The notes: a model not told the origin generated them from the letters alone. Positions 35,309 to 45,238 are shown, counted from the first letter of the stretch. The stretch is DNA of 64,000 bases from Acetatifactor sp. (GCA_024695935.1 JAILHH010000014.1:1-64000); one strand, 5' to 3'. Program-made: numbers and translations.

Positions 35309-37540
35309 TTATTTCTCTTCCTTGGGAGGGAAAGCCTTGCGGAGTGTGAACCAGATGGCACTCGCAAGACATACGGATGAATAAACACCGCATACGATAC
35401 CTACCATAAGAGGAAGAGCAAAATCCTTTATGCTTGTCACGCCGAAACCGTAAAGGAATGCAACCATGATGAATGTTGTGAGTGAAGTAAAGATCGATCT
35501 TGAAAGTGTCTGGGTAACAGACTTGTTGACAACTTCAACAAGGTCGTCTTTTCTTGTCATCACGCCCATATTCTCTCGGATACGGTCAAAGATAACGATG
35601 GTTGCATTTATTGAGTAACCTACGATGGTAAGCATACAAGCGATAAATGTATTGCTTACGGATACTCTTGCTGCTGCATAGAATGCAAGTACCACAAGTA
35701 CATCGTGTACAAGACAGATGATGGAACTGATACCAAATCTCAGATCCTTAAATCTGATCCTGATGTAAATAAGCATGCAGACAACGGCAACAACCACTGA
35801 AACGATGGTATCTGACTTCATCTCGTCAGAGATGGTGGAACTGATGGTCTCGGACTGGATAAGTGATCTGTCCACGCCGAAATTGTCAACGAACATATTA
35901 TCAAGTTCCTGCCTGGTCTCTGCATTTAAAGATGCAGTCTTGAAGATAACTTCATTGGAATCCTGTACTGTCTGGATCTGAACATTACCTGCAATGTCTT
36001 CGATATAAGGAACAACCTTGTCATTGATTTCCTCAAGGGTCATGGCTTCATCGAATGTAACAGATGTCTGTGTACCGCCCTTGAACTCAAGTGAATAATT
36101 GAGAGTATCGCCGGTAGTTACCTTGAACACACCCATGGTCACGAATCCCGCAAGGATCAAAACTGCCGAGATGATCATGAAAGGAGTTTTCTTTTCGATG
36201 AACTTGATGGTCTTTCTCTCTTTTGCCACACCGTAGAGCTTTTCATTCTTTAAGCCAAGTGCGTACAGAGCGTACATGATATATTTTGTGACTACAAGAG
36301 CTGTAAACATTGACAGTACGATACCGAGTGCCAGTGTCTGAGCAAATCCCTTAACTGTTCCGGGTGCAAGTAAGAGAAGCACTGCGGAAGCGATAAGTGT
36401 TGTCACGTTACCGTCGATAATGGCAGACAGAGCCTTGTCATAACCGATCTTTATGGCTGATTTAACAGTCTTTCCAGTTGCAAGTTCCTCTCTGATACGG
36501 GCAAAGATGATAACGTTTGCATCAACTGCCATACCGATTGAAAGGATGATACCTGCGATACCGGAAAGGGTAAGTGTCATATCAAATCCGTTAATGAGAA
36601 GTACTACAAGTGCAACATACAAAAGAAGTGCCAGTGTAGCTGCTACTCCGGGGATAAAATAAACTGCGATCATAAATACAGCAACTGCAGCAAGTCCCAC
36701 AGCGCCGGCCTTAAGTGATGTATCAATGGCTTCAACACCGAGCTGAGCTCCCACAACCTTTGAATGGAGTTCTTCAAGTTCAAGTTTAAGTCCACCGATA
36801 CGGATGGTGGATGCAAGCTTTTCTGCTTCCTCGAATGAACTCATGGGTGAGATCTGAGCAGAACCGTTTGTGATAACTGCATTAACGGTGGGTGCGCTTA
36901 CGATGGCACCATCATAATAAATGGCAATTCTCTGACCGTTGTGGTAAGCAACTTCTGTTGCCTGGGCAAACTTTGCGGTTCCCTCATCGGTCATTACCAG
37001 CTCTACGGCATATGTTGAATTCTTGAGGTTATCCTGAACCGTACCTGCGTTTGCGGTCTTTACATCGGTTCCCTCTAAGACTATACTGCCGTCTGCCTTG
37101 AGCTCATCGATGGTCTTTGTGAGAACGAAGCCGTTTGCACCGTATGTGAAGTTAGGATTTGAGTCCTCATCTGTCTCTGCTATAAAATAAAGTGCACCGG
37201 GTTTACCAAGTTCCTGCAAAATAGCATTTGCATCGCTGACACCGGGGATCTCGATGTTGATCCTGTTTGCGCCCTCCTGATAAACAACTGCCTCAGTTGA
37301 GTAGTTCTCTACTCTCTTCTGAAGCTTTGCGATTGTATCGCTCATCTCGGTTTCTCCGGGATTCTCATCTCCCACTACCTGATAAGTGATGCTGACACCT
37401 CCCGCAAGGTCAAGACCCAGGTTGATGTCGGATGCGCTTCCTTTACCGGTTGCATCCACGCCAACAAGATCCACATATGAAACCCCGACAAGACACAGCA
37501 CGATGATGAGAAGCACGATGATTGCTTTACTCTTTTTCAT
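35309..37540 (-). CDS. secDF: SecDF protein translocase accessory subunit (fused)
   Basis: SecD and SecF use the proton gradient to pull secreted proteins through SecYEG. Here both are one 743-residue chain. The SecD half has an N-terminal helix, a large extracellular region beginning LGLDLAGGVSITYQV, and a six-helix block with the GMAVDANVIIFARI motif. The SecF half (from about 448) repeats this with LEFKGGTQTSV and GYSINATIVIFDRI. Such fusion is common in clostridia. A ribosome binding site (AAAGGAAT) lies before the ATG. Confidence 0.95.
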   Translation of the reverse strand: MKKSKAIIVLLIIVLCLVGVSYVDLVGVDATGKGSASDINLGLDLAGGVSITYQVVGDENPGETEMSDTIAKLQKRVENYSTEAVVYQEGANRINIEIPGVSDANAILQELGKPGALYFIAETDEDSNPNFTYGANGFVLTKTIDELKADGSIVLEGTDVKTANAGTVQDNLKNSTYAVELVMTDEGTAKFAQATEVAYHNGQRIAIYYDGAIVSAPTVNAVITNGSAQISPMSSFEEAEKLASTIRIGGLKLELEELHSKVVGAQLGVEAIDTSLKAGAVGLAAVAVFMIAVYFIPGVAATLALLLYVALVVLLINGFDMTLTLSGIAGIILSIGMAVDANVIIFARIREELATGKTVKSAIKIGYDKALSAIIDGNVTTLIASAVLLLLAPGTVKGFAQTLALGIVLSMFTALVVTKYIMYALYALGLKNEKLYGVAKERKTIKFIEKKTPFMIISAVLILAGFVTMGVFKVTTGDTLNYSLEFKGGTQTSVTFDEAMTLEEINDKVVPYIEDIAGNVQIQTVQDSNEVIFKTASLNAETRQELDNMFVDNFGVDRSLIQSETISSTISDEMKSDTIVSVVVAVVCMLIYIRIRFKDLRFGISSIICLVHDVLVVLAFYAAARVSVSNTFIACMLTIVGYSINATIVIFDRIRENMGVMTRKDDLVEVVNKSVTQTLSRSIFTSLTTFIMVAFLYGFGVTSIKDFALPLMVGIVCGVYSSVCLASAIWFTLRKAFPPKEEK

Positions 37541-37678
37541 TGCTTTATTCCTTTCGTTTTAAAACTTTTATCAAAAAAATTTTAAGCATGTTTTGTCTTT
37601 CACAACAACTTTGTTAGTATACCATATTATTAAGATTTTTAAAAGATTTTTTAAGATGCTTTTAATATTGCGGTTTTC

Positions 37679-37708
37679 TTGACAATTCTCTTTGCAATAT
37701 AGTATATT
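37679..37708 (+). promoter_or_regulatory. sigma-A type promoter
   Basis: TTGACA at 37679-37684 and TATATT at 37703-37708 are 18 bases apart, about 55 bases before the TTG start of the CNNM-family gene. The match to the vegetative consensus is good. Confidence 0.7.
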
Positions 37709-37762
37709 CTGTATAAATATCAATAAGTTTTGAAATCATCATTTTAAAGGAGTGAATTTTTT

Positions 37763-39058
37763 TTGGATACCCCCGGGGTCATACAGATCATAATTCTTGT
37801 AATCTTAATACTTCTGTCCGCCTTCTTTTCGTCAGCGGAAACCGCTTTCACCACGGTCACCATGGTAAAAATGCGGTCACTGGCCGATGACGGCAAAAAG
37901 CGCGCTCTTAAAGTCATAAAAATTCTCGAGCATCAGGACAAGATGCTAAGCACCATACTGATCGGCAATAATATAGTCAATCTGTCGGCGTCGGCCATAG
38001 CAACAACCCTTGCCATCAGGATCAATCTCGCGGTAGGTATCATGACAGGAATACTTACTTTAGTGATCCTCATCGCAGGGGAGATCGTGCCAAAGACCTG
38101 GGCCATGTATTCCGCAGAAAAAATGGCCTTGATCTACTGTGACATTATTTACGGACTCATGGTCGTCATGACTCCTGTCATATTTGTAGTTGACAAGATC
38201 GCCAAATTCTTTTTATGGATAATGCGTATAGATACATCAAAAAAGGCCTCCATCACCGAAGATGAACTGCGAACCTATGTGGAGGTAAGCCACGAAGACG
38301 GTGTCATCGAGTCAGAGGAAAAGGAAATGATCAACAATGTATTCGATTTTTCCGATGCCGAGGCAAAGGACATCATGATACCGAGAGTCAATATGATAAC
38401 CGTCAATGTAAATGACGATTACGACACAGTGCTCAAGGTTTTCAGAGAGTCCATGTACACCCGCCTTCCCGTATGGCAGGATGCCAGAGACAATATCATA
38501 GGTCTTATAAATATCAAAGACTTTATCCTGATCAGCGATGAAAAGGATTTTAAGATCTCAAATATGATGAGAAAACCTCATTATACATATGAATTTGCAA
38601 AGCTTGATGACCTCATGTATGAAATGCGTGAGAACACAGTAAATGTAAGTTTCGTGTTAAATGAATACGGAACCACTGAAGGAATGATAACCCTGGAGGA
38701 TCTTTTGGAAGAGATTGTGGGTGATATCAGGGACGAATACGATGCAGACGAGCTTAACCGGATACAGAAAATGAGCGATGACACTTATCTCATTGAGGGA
38801 AGCCTGAATCTTGACGATTTAAATGATGCTCTGGGTCTTGAAATAGAGAGTGAAGATTTCGACTCTGTAGGCGGTATACTTATCGAGCATTTGGGTCACA
38901 TTCCTGCCCCCGGCGACTCAGTCACCCTGGAAAACGGTGTCACCTTAAAGGCTCATGAGATGGATAATCATCATATCAAAAAAATCCTCCTCACTCTCCC
39001 TCCCGTAGAAATTTCTGAAAATGATGAGGAAGAACCGATTGAAGAGGAAGAAAGATAA
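37763..39058 (+). CDS. CNNM/CorC-family membrane protein with CBS domains
   Basis: The 431-residue protein has an N-terminal DUF21/CNNM membrane domain with about four helices (SAFFSSAETAFTTV near residue 25), a pair of CBS domains (about 200-330, DIMIPRVNM and GLINIKDFIL) and a C-terminal CorC/HlyC-type domain. Relatives export or sense magnesium, sometimes cobalt; 'hemolysin' labels are historic. The start is a TTG, supported by AAAGGAGTG 8 bases upstream. Confidence 0.9.
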   Translation: MDTPGVIQIIILVILILLSAFFSSAETAFTTVTMVKMRSLADDGKKRALKVIKILEHQDKMLSTILIGNNIVNLSASAIATTLAIRINLAVGIMTGILTLVILIAGEIVPKTWAMYSAEKMALIYCDIIYGLMVVMTPVIFVVDKIAKFFLWIMRIDTSKKASITEDELRTYVEVSHEDGVIESEEKEMINNVFDFSDAEAKDIMIPRVNMITVNVNDDYDTVLKVFRESMYTRLPVWQDARDNIIGLINIKDFILISDEKDFKISNMMRKPHYTYEFAKLDDLMYEMRENTVNVSFVLNEYGTTEGMITLEDLLEEIVGDIRDEYDADELNRIQKMSDDTYLIEGSLNLDDLNDALGLEIESEDFDSVGGILIEHLGHIPAPGDSVTLENGVTLKAHEMDNHHIKKILLTLPPVEISENDEEEPIEEEER

Positions 39059-39075
39059 CTGCTCTGTGATATATT

Positions 39076-39951
39076 ATGTGGATGTTTTATGTTTTGATAT
39101 ACGGGATCTTAAAGGGAACCCGTGAAATAGTAAAAAAGAAATCTATGGAAAAAAGCACTGTGATGGAGGTGCTTTTTTTCTATACTCTTTTTGCATTTGT
39201 CATGGTACTTCCCGATGCAAAAAATGCAGGGAACGTACCTGACGGATTCATGAAATGGATCGCCTTAAAGAGTCTCTTTGTATTCAGTGCCTGGATCCTG
39301 TCTTTCCATGCCATAAAAAAACTTCCTTTGAGCCTGTACGGTGTACTGGACTTATCAAGGGTCCTCTTTGCAACTCTCCTTGCAGTCATAGTATTGCATG
39401 AAACACTGAGAGTCAGTCAGATTATGGGACTGGTTCTTGTCAGCGCAGGTCTTTTACTCCTAAAAAATCCGTTTGCAAAAAAAGAAACCGTGCAAGAGGA
39501 TGAAATAAAACTGTTTTCAAAAGAAAAAACATCTGCCGTCCTTGTGATCTTTGCCCTGCTGTCCTGTCTGTTAAATGCACTCTCAGGATTAATGGACAAA
39601 ATATTGATGAAGGATCTGAACGCAAGCCAGCTGCAGTTTTGGTATACACTGTTCATGGTCCTTTATTATCTGATTTACATCCTTATCATGCGCCACAGAC
39701 TCCGCATCAGAAAAGCCCTTAAAAACCCCTGGATCTACCTTCTTGCCCTCCTCTTTGTGGTGGGTGACAGGGCTTTGTTTGTGGCAAACAACGATCCTTC
39801 CAGCAGGATCTCCGTGATGACACTTATAAAACAGTCCGGAGCCATCGTAACCATCCTGGCAGGAAGATTTATTTTTAAAGAAAAAAATACGACACATAAA
39901 TTAATATGTGCCGCAATTATCATACTGGGAATCCTGATCTCGGTATTATGA
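39076..39951 (+). CDS. EamA/DMT-family transporter
   Basis: The 291-residue protein has about ten hydrophobic helices in two five-helix halves of the drug/metabolite transporter type, with an LSLYGVLDLSRVLFA segment in the first half and SVMTLIKQSGAIVTILAG in the second. Substrates of this family are varied and cannot be predicted here. It starts 17 bases after the CNNM gene and is probably co-transcribed. Its last 6 bases overlap the end of a convergent gene. Confidence 0.85.
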   Translation: MWMFYVLIYGILKGTREIVKKKSMEKSTVMEVLFFYTLFAFVMVLPDAKNAGNVPDGFMKWIALKSLFVFSAWILSFHAIKKLPLSLYGVLDLSRVLFATLLAVIVLHETLRVSQIMGLVLVSAGLLLLKNPFAKKETVQEDEIKLFSKEKTSAVLVIFALLSCLLNALSGLMDKILMKDLNASQLQFWYTLFMVLYYLIYILIMRHRLRIRKALKNPWIYLLALLFVVGDRALFVANNDPSSRISVMTLIKQSGAIVTILAGRFIFKEKNTTHKLICAAIIILGILISVL

Positions 39952-40578
39952 TATTACATATTTTGTTTTATTTTCGGGATCGTATATCACTCCCTTGTAA
40001 AGTTTGTCAGAAATAAGCCCGGAAATAATACTTTCATATACCCCAAAAAGCTTTATATATATCCCCGATAAGGGAAAGGGGATCTCCACAATTGTCCGGA
40101 ATTCATCTTCATTTAATGTATTCTGTATGTTCTTTAGGAGTTCTCCGCCCTGATACTTTATTTTTCCAAACTCGGTATAGGCATATTTCCCGGTAAGAGT
40201 TTTTAAAATCTCTTCACCATCCGTAAGACTTATATTCTTCTCTGTCCAGATTATCTTTTCATCCCGGACACATTTGTCCTTCACACGTCTGAAATACGGC
40301 TTACCGTATGAGTCATATTCCTCCACAAACCTGTAAGCTTCCTTAACTTCTCCGCTCCCGGGCTCATTTGATAAGAATATACCTTCATCCGTAAAGCACT
40401 TATAAACCGTCTCTCCTATCACCTTAAGCGAAACGGGAAACAGGAGCCTGTTTTTTATCTCCGGGACGGATAATCCTTCCATGGCAAGATGCCTGATGGC
40501 TCCGTCGTTCTCCATACCGATCACAATATTCGAAACAGTTTTGTTTAAACCGGGGTCCGGATCATTGTAAGATTTCAT
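39946..40578 (-). CDS. hypothetical protein, unrecognised
   Basis: I do not recognise this 210-residue soluble protein. It has no signal peptide or membrane helix. It is rich in Lys, Glu and Tyr and shows no cysteine pairs or nucleotide-binding loop. A run of alternating beta-like segments (YGKPYFRRVKDKC, KIKYQGGELL) is visible. It lies 12 bases after the HD-GYP gene on the same strand, so they may share a transcript, and it overlaps the end of the convergent transporter gene by 6 bases. Confidence 0.7.
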   Translation of the reverse strand: MKSYNDPDPGLNKTVSNIVIGMENDGAIRHLAMEGLSVPEIKNRLLFPVSLKVIGETVYKCFTDEGIFLSNEPGSGEVKEAYRFVEEYDSYGKPYFRRVKDKCVRDEKIIWTEKNISLTDGEEILKTLTGKYAYTEFGKIKYQGGELLKNIQNTLNEDEFRTIVEIPFPLSGIYIKLFGVYESIISGLISDKLYKGVIYDPENKTKYVIS

Positions 40579-40590
40579 TTTTCAGATTCC

Positions 40591-41961
40591 TCAAAACAGA
40601 TCGGCGATCTTTCCCTCTTTTATAATATTCAAAAAGATATCGGCGATCTTTGGATCAAACTGTTTTCCCTTGTTTGTCTCGATCTCCTCAATTATCTTTT
40701 CCGGCGTCAGTTTTCTTCTGTAAACTCTGTTTGAATTCATAGCATCAAATGAGTCCGCCACACAAATCATCCTGGCGACCAAAGGGATATCCTCCCCCGC
40801 CCTTCCTTCGGGATAACCGTTTCCGTCATATCTTTCATGATGATAAAGTGCTCCCTCTCCGGCACCCTTAAGGCTCTTAAAGTTACTGAGTATCTCACCG
40901 CCGCGAATGGTATGGGATTTGATCACTTCAAACTCATCCTTGTCAAGTTTATCCGGTTTTTGCAATATGCTGTCAGGCACGCCGATCTTTCCGCAGTCGT
41001 GCAGGAGTGCAATATAAAAAAAACGTTCAAGTTCATCACCGGTATAACCCATCTCGGCTGCTATAAGCCTGGTATACTGGGCAACTCTTCCGGAATGACC
41101 GTGTGTGTATGGATCCTTTGCATCTATAAATCCGATAAAGGTCTCAATAGATTCCTTTATAAGTTCGTTGTCGTGTTCATGTCTGAGATTGTATTTTTTG
41201 ATCTGTGACCAAGTGATCATATAGATCATATAGGAGGTAAACCACAAAAACAGGCCTACCACTGCCACCCAGAACAGCACATCTTTATATATCAGCCTGT
41301 GAAACTGATATTGAATCTCCAGCGTCCATCCTTTTATGAGTTCTCCTATGGGCGCATAAAGGATTATTCCCGGAACGGTTCCTTCATAGGACTCTAAGGG
41401 AACCTCCATGGCATTTTCGTTGGAACTGGGGATATAGATCAGATAATCCCCCGCCTTCATCCTGATCAGATCCTCTCCGTCAAAGGTAACCGTATCCAAA
41501 GAGTAATCCTCTGAATCGAATTCACGAAGATCGGGCACCGTGGCCACATACTCTCCGTTTCCGGATTTCTGATGGATCTCAAGTGCTCCGTTCCAGGCAG
41601 ACATGAGAAATACCTCTTTATCAAAAGTCAGTTTGAAATCAAAATCCGATATCTGATCATAAGTATTATTCATCACCGTAAAATCATAGGTGTAGGCCTG
41701 ATAATTGTGTTCCGTGATCCCTTCGTTGTTAAAGTCGAAGGCTTTTGTCCATGTGCTTCCCCTGGGGATCGCGCTGACACTGAGCCCTTTGGCCGTATCT
41801 GCGTTATCACCAAACAGTCTCTCTCCGGAAAAAACATCCTTGTGAACAGTATTATTGTACCGATAAACCCTTGCAAGACTTGCTCCAAAGATCAGAAAAA
41901 TGATAATAAATGATACGATAAATCTGATCCTTGCAATCTTTCTTTCCTTTGTTCCGATCAT
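40591..41961 (-). CDS. membrane HD-GYP domain protein, probable c-di-GMP phosphodiesterase
   Basis: The 456-residue protein has a transmembrane helix at about 10-28, an extracellular beta-rich sensor region of roughly 200 residues, a second helix at about 231-250, and a cytosolic HD-GYP domain (about 270-440). HDCGKIGVPDSIL holds the HD pair, and HHERYDGNGYPEG holds the GYP motif. Intact motifs suggest hydrolysis of cyclic di-GMP in answer to an outside signal that is not known. It is followed by the unrecognised 210-residue gene. Confidence 0.9.
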   Translation of the reverse strand: MIGTKERKIARIRFIVSFIIIFLIFGASLARVYRYNNTVHKDVFSGERLFGDNADTAKGLSVSAIPRGSTWTKAFDFNNEGITEHNYQAYTYDFTVMNNTYDQISDFDFKLTFDKEVFLMSAWNGALEIHQKSGNGEYVATVPDLREFDSEDYSLDTVTFDGEDLIRMKAGDYLIYIPSSNENAMEVPLESYEGTVPGIILYAPIGELIKGWTLEIQYQFHRLIYKDVLFWVAVVGLFLWFTSYMIYMITWSQIKKYNLRHEHDNELIKESIETFIGFIDAKDPYTHGHSGRVAQYTRLIAAEMGYTGDELERFFYIALLHDCGKIGVPDSILQKPDKLDKDEFEVIKSHTIRGGEILSNFKSLKGAGEGALYHHERYDGNGYPEGRAGEDIPLVARMICVADSFDAMNSNRVYRRKLTPEKIIEEIETNKGKQFDPKIADIFLNIIKEGKIADLF

Positions 41962-42020
41962 ATTGATTACCCTCCGCTCTATAAACGTATATTACCATTT
42001 ATCGATCAGAAATACCTATA

Positions 42021-42689
42021 TTATACTTTGTAGATCTTTTTAAAATTTCTTCTGGCCTCATAGTAGTTCCGTAAATTTAAGAAGCCATCGTCGTGAAGGC
42101 ACCAGGGCTTATCCTGGTGCGGTACCACGACCTTGTATCCCTTTGACCTGAATTCAAAGCTTTGACTGACATCGTAAAAATCCCAGCCCTTTATCACATC
42201 TTCCCTCCAGGGAATATCATATTGAGTTGCCATTAAAAACCCGTCGATGGCTTCCACTTCAAATAGTTTATTTTCATTTGACGAGTCAAGTTCCACACGG
42301 ATTGTCTGATAATTATTGTGTGAATACAGACTTCCAACACGGGGTCCCTGCCACATTATACAGTTTTCAGGCATTTTCGGACTCCCCACCATTCCAACCA
42401 TTCCGACAGCTGGATCTTTAAAAATCCCTAGAAGATCTGCGATAAAATTTTTGTTTATGATAAGAACATCCTGATGCATGAAAACCTTATACTTTGCATC
42501 CGTAGCCTGCATAGCCTCATTGTAACCGCTTGTCATAGACTTGGCATCATTTATCTGCAGCGCATCCACCGTATATCCGTCAGGGACAAGAAGCCTTGAA
42601 ATATAATACATTGCTTCGCCTGCTGCGCGGTCGTCATTTACACACATGATAAAGCATATTTTCCTGTCATCAACCTCTAAGCTGTGCAT
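42021..42689 (-). CDS. StrF-type / family 2-like glycosyltransferase
   Basis: The protein, about 222 residues, resembles the short glycosyltransferase family 2-like proteins with a StrF domain. It has an N-terminal FIMCVNDD strand, SMTSGYNEAM, the acceptor-side acidic motif MHQDVLI, and GWDFYDVSQSFEF later. It would be cytosolic and transfer a sugar to an unknown acceptor. The start at 42689 is chosen because GGAGGAAA lies 5 bases before that ATG; a longer frame from 42707 has no such site. It overlaps the end of the preceding gene. Confidence 0.75.
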   Translation of the reverse strand: MHSLEVDDRKICFIMCVNDDRAAGEAMYYISRLLVPDGYTVDALQINDAKSMTSGYNEAMQATDAKYKVFMHQDVLIINKNFIADLLGIFKDPAVGMVGMVGSPKMPENCIMWQGPRVGSLYSHNNYQTIRVELDSSNENKLFEVEAIDGFLMATQYDIPWREDVIKGWDFYDVSQSFEFRSKGYKVVVPHQDKPWCLHDDGFLNLRNYYEARRNFKKIYKV

Positions 42690-43371
42690 AGATTTCCTCC
42701 ACTTCATGAGACGGATTCTCTATCCTGTCCAGACATTTTTTTGCGCCGTCCTTATCGCCGGCGATCATATAGATCTGTGCCATCAGGATCAGATTTTCTT
42801 CAAGGCCCGGCTTTTTTTCATCGCAGGCCATTAGCATCGCCAGGGTATAGGAAAGTTTTTCCCTGTCCAAAAAAATCTCCGCCAGCTTCCTGTAGATGCC
42901 ATATACATCCAAGCTCATCTTCTCAGTAAGCACCACCAGCGCTGTCTTTGAAATACCTTTATTTAAGATACTGCCTGCAAAGAGATCGTCATTCTCGCCA
43001 TCGGTAAACTCCAGTCTGAAAAACAAATACTTAAGATCCGTGATAAGATCCTCCATTTCATCGATCCCCTTACACAGATCCAGGATCGTAACGCTTTCTC
43101 CTCTGTGGCATTCCTCGCGGTAAACATCCATCAGCAGGAAATAATTCACAAAATCCTGGTCCATCATGCAAAGCCTGATAAAATCAGGGTCGTTAAATAT
43201 GGAAACCAGCTCTTTTCTGCAAATATCATCATTTACCTCAAAAAGATGGCGTACCTTGGCCGCACTTTCCGTAATGAAACTGTCGAAAGTGCTGTGCCTT
43301 ACTTTTTCTTCCTCTTCCAGTTTAAGGGCGTAATCTTCGCTTCCCTGCAGCTGTAATTTACTTAAGTCCAT
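42670..43371 (-). CDS. hypothetical helical-repeat protein paired with a glycosyltransferase
   Basis: The 233-residue protein is not recognised. It is acidic and predicted to be almost all helix. Its C-terminal third (DVYGIYRKLAEIFLDREKLS and ILMAQIYMIAGDKDGAKKCLD) looks like two degenerate TPR units. The last 20 bases overlap the glycosyltransferase gene, so the two are coupled and may work as a pair, for example as acceptor-recognition partner and enzyme. This role is inference. Confidence 0.65.
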   Translation of the reverse strand: MDLSKLQLQGSEDYALKLEEEEKVRHSTFDSFITESAAKVRHLFEVNDDICRKELVSIFNDPDFIRLCMMDQDFVNYFLLMDVYREECHRGESVTILDLCKGIDEMEDLITDLKYLFFRLEFTDGENDDLFAGSILNKGISKTALVVLTEKMSLDVYGIYRKLAEIFLDREKLSYTLAMLMACDEKKPGLEENLILMAQIYMIAGDKDGAKKCLDRIENPSHEVEEIYAQLRG

Positions 43372-43396
43372 TCTAACCCCCCATGCCGATCAAAAA

Positions 43397-44524
43397 CTAA
43401 AAATCTAACTTCCCTGCGATTCTTAAAACTGCTTCCGTAAAATAATAATCTCCGTAAATTATGGGGAAATTGTGCTTATCATCATTGTAAGCAGCAGAGC
43501 AGTTTTCAAGAAATTCATCTGCGTCCTCACTCCAATTTGTGCGCTTTTCTGCCAAAGTCTTAAGGAGTTTCAAGGCCACATCAAAATAATGTCTGCCCTC
43601 ATTTTCAGGCAGATGTGAATCAAGTTCCAAAAGACCGCAGGCAATGATGCTGCCGGCTGTGGAATCCTCCCAGGGAATATTTTTTGCCTGATCGAAATCC
43701 ACCGGAATTATGCAGCTTTCATCTATTCTTGAAATGCAATAATCCGCAACCTTTCTTGCTATATCCAGATAAGCCTTATCCCCGGTATATCTGTAACTTA
43801 ATCCGAATCCGTACAGTGCCCAGGACTGACCCCTTGTCCATGACGAGCCCTCTTTCATTCCCTGGCCACCCAGAGTCTTTAAAAGTTTACCGCTTTGCGG
43901 ATCAAATACAGCAATGTGAGCCACGGATCCGTTTTCGCGGATAAATGCTTTTGATGCCGTATTCGCATGCAAAACAGCGATCTGTTTAAACCTGGGATCG
44001 TTAGTTTCCTCCGAAGCCCAATATAAAAGCGGCAGATTCATCATGCAGTCGATGATCGCCCATCCCGCTCTGTCTCCGCTTCCGTCATCATTCCAGGCGC
44101 GGATAAATCCTCCGGCAAGGTTTATCCTGCCGGCAAGGTCCGAGGCTGCAAGGATCGCTCTGTTCCTGGATCTTTTATTTCCGGATATTTTGTAATTTTC
44201 AACAGAAGTGGGCATCCATTTAAAACCGCTGTCATGGTCCATGCCGTCCGCATCCATCAAGACCGCGTCAAGTTTATCTTCGATATTCTCTGCGATCTGC
44301 CTGAATCTTTCCTCACCGTATGCGCGGTAAAGAAGCCAAAGCTGACCTGCCCAGAATCCGTTGGTCCACCAGTTTATCTGATCAGTCTTGTCATCGAACA
44401 CACCGTTTTGTGCGGTATATGGAATCTTTTCCGCATTTCTTGATGCCACTTTCTTTTCTTTTTCATTGATCCTTTGTGCTGTACTTACAGCCCACTCTTT
44501 TGCTTTAAGTCTGTTCGTATCCAT
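43397..44524 (-). CDS. ugl: GH88-family unsaturated glucuronyl hydrolase
   Basis: GH88 enzymes cleave the 4,5-unsaturated uronic acid from the end of oligosaccharides made by polysaccharide lyases. The 375-residue protein keeps both aspartates of the mechanism, in MDHDSGF (Asp98) and IIDCMMNLPLL (Asp159), at spacing close to that of the Bacillus enzyme. No signal peptide is seen, so it acts inside the cell on imported oligosaccharides. It lies 16 bases after the isomerase gene of the same pathway. Confidence 0.88.
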   Translation of the reverse strand: MDTNRLKAKEWAVSTAQRINEKEKKVASRNAEKIPYTAQNGVFDDKTDQINWWTNGFWAGQLWLLYRAYGEERFRQIAENIEDKLDAVLMDADGMDHDSGFKWMPTSVENYKISGNKRSRNRAILAASDLAGRINLAGGFIRAWNDDGSGDRAGWAIIDCMMNLPLLYWASEETNDPRFKQIAVLHANTASKAFIRENGSVAHIAVFDPQSGKLLKTLGGQGMKEGSSWTRGQSWALYGFGLSYRYTGDKAYLDIARKVADYCISRIDESCIIPVDFDQAKNIPWEDSTAGSIIACGLLELDSHLPENEGRHYFDVALKLLKTLAEKRTNWSEDADEFLENCSAAYNDDKHNFPIIYGDYYFTEAVLRIAGKLDF

Positions 44525-44540
44525 TACCCCAAAAACCTCC

Positions 44541-45176
44541 TTAAAGCAAACCTTTTACGATTTCTGCCAATGCATCGTCTTTGCAGTCGGCAAAGAAATA
44601 TTCCGCAAAATGTTCACCCGCAAAAGCTCCCCTTACAAGCTCACGATCAGCTTCTTTCAGTATATCCTTTAAATCCCTGTATGTCACTTTTTTAAGTTCA
44701 TCAAGGATCTTTTTGTTTCTCTTTTCAGGAACAGCTCTCTCCCTTGGATATCCCTGTCCGCTTTCCTCACAGAAAAGCTTTTCAAAAATATATTCAAGAT
44801 TCAGGTCTCCTCCCCAGCCGAAACCTTTTGCAAAAGGTATGGCTATGGCATTTCCGTCATTTATCTGCGCAAAAGTATATGCGTCAAGAGGATCCTCCAC
44901 ATGACCGCAGATAACTCCCGGGAAAGAATTGCATGCAAGCATTGCGCCTTCACCGGTTCCGCATCCGGTTATGACATAGTCTGCAGCGCCGGAATTAAGA
45001 AGTGTCGCAGCCAGAATACCTATCTGAACATAGGTAAGCTGTGCCTTATCTTCCGCAGAATACATGCCGTAATTTATCACTGTGTGACCCATGGGTTCCA
45101 CAACTTTTTTAAGTGCTTTTTCTATAATGCCGTTTTTAGCCGCCTGGCTGTTTTCATTTATCAGTGCTATTTTCAT
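44541..45176 (-). CDS. dhuI: RpiB/LacAB-family isomerase, probable DhuI
   Basis: The 211-residue protein has the RpiB/LacA/LacB fold, with ALINENSQAAKN at the N-terminus and the anion-binding VITGCGTGEGAML block. Family members include DhuI, which isomerises 4-deoxy-5-ketouronate from unsaturated uronic acids. Standing between a GH88 hydrolase and a KduD/DhuD-like reductase, it is more likely DhuI than a ribose- or galactose-phosphate isomerase; that is inferred from context. A 62-base gap separates it from the reductase gene. Confidence 0.82.
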   Translation of the reverse strand: MKIALINENSQAAKNGIIEKALKKVVEPMGHTVINYGMYSAEDKAQLTYVQIGILAATLLNSGAADYVITGCGTGEGAMLACNSFPGVICGHVEDPLDAYTFAQINDGNAIAIPFAKGFGWGGDLNLEYIFEKLFCEESGQGYPRERAVPEKRNKKILDELKKVTYRDLKDILKEADRELVRGAFAGEHFAEYFFADCKDDALAEIVKGLL

Positions 45177-45238
45177 TTTTCATTACCTTCCAGTCTTATA
45201 AGTTATTAAAAATTTTACCCCTGTGTTTTACTTATCTT

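Noticed and set aside
37763-39058. Hemolysin
   Set aside because: The label is historical for DUF21-CBS-CorC proteins; nothing in the sequence indicates a toxin.
44541-45176. Ribose-5-phosphate isomerase B
   Set aside because: The fold fits, but the position between GH88 and a KduD/DhuD-like gene favours the DhuI role; kept as the alternative only.
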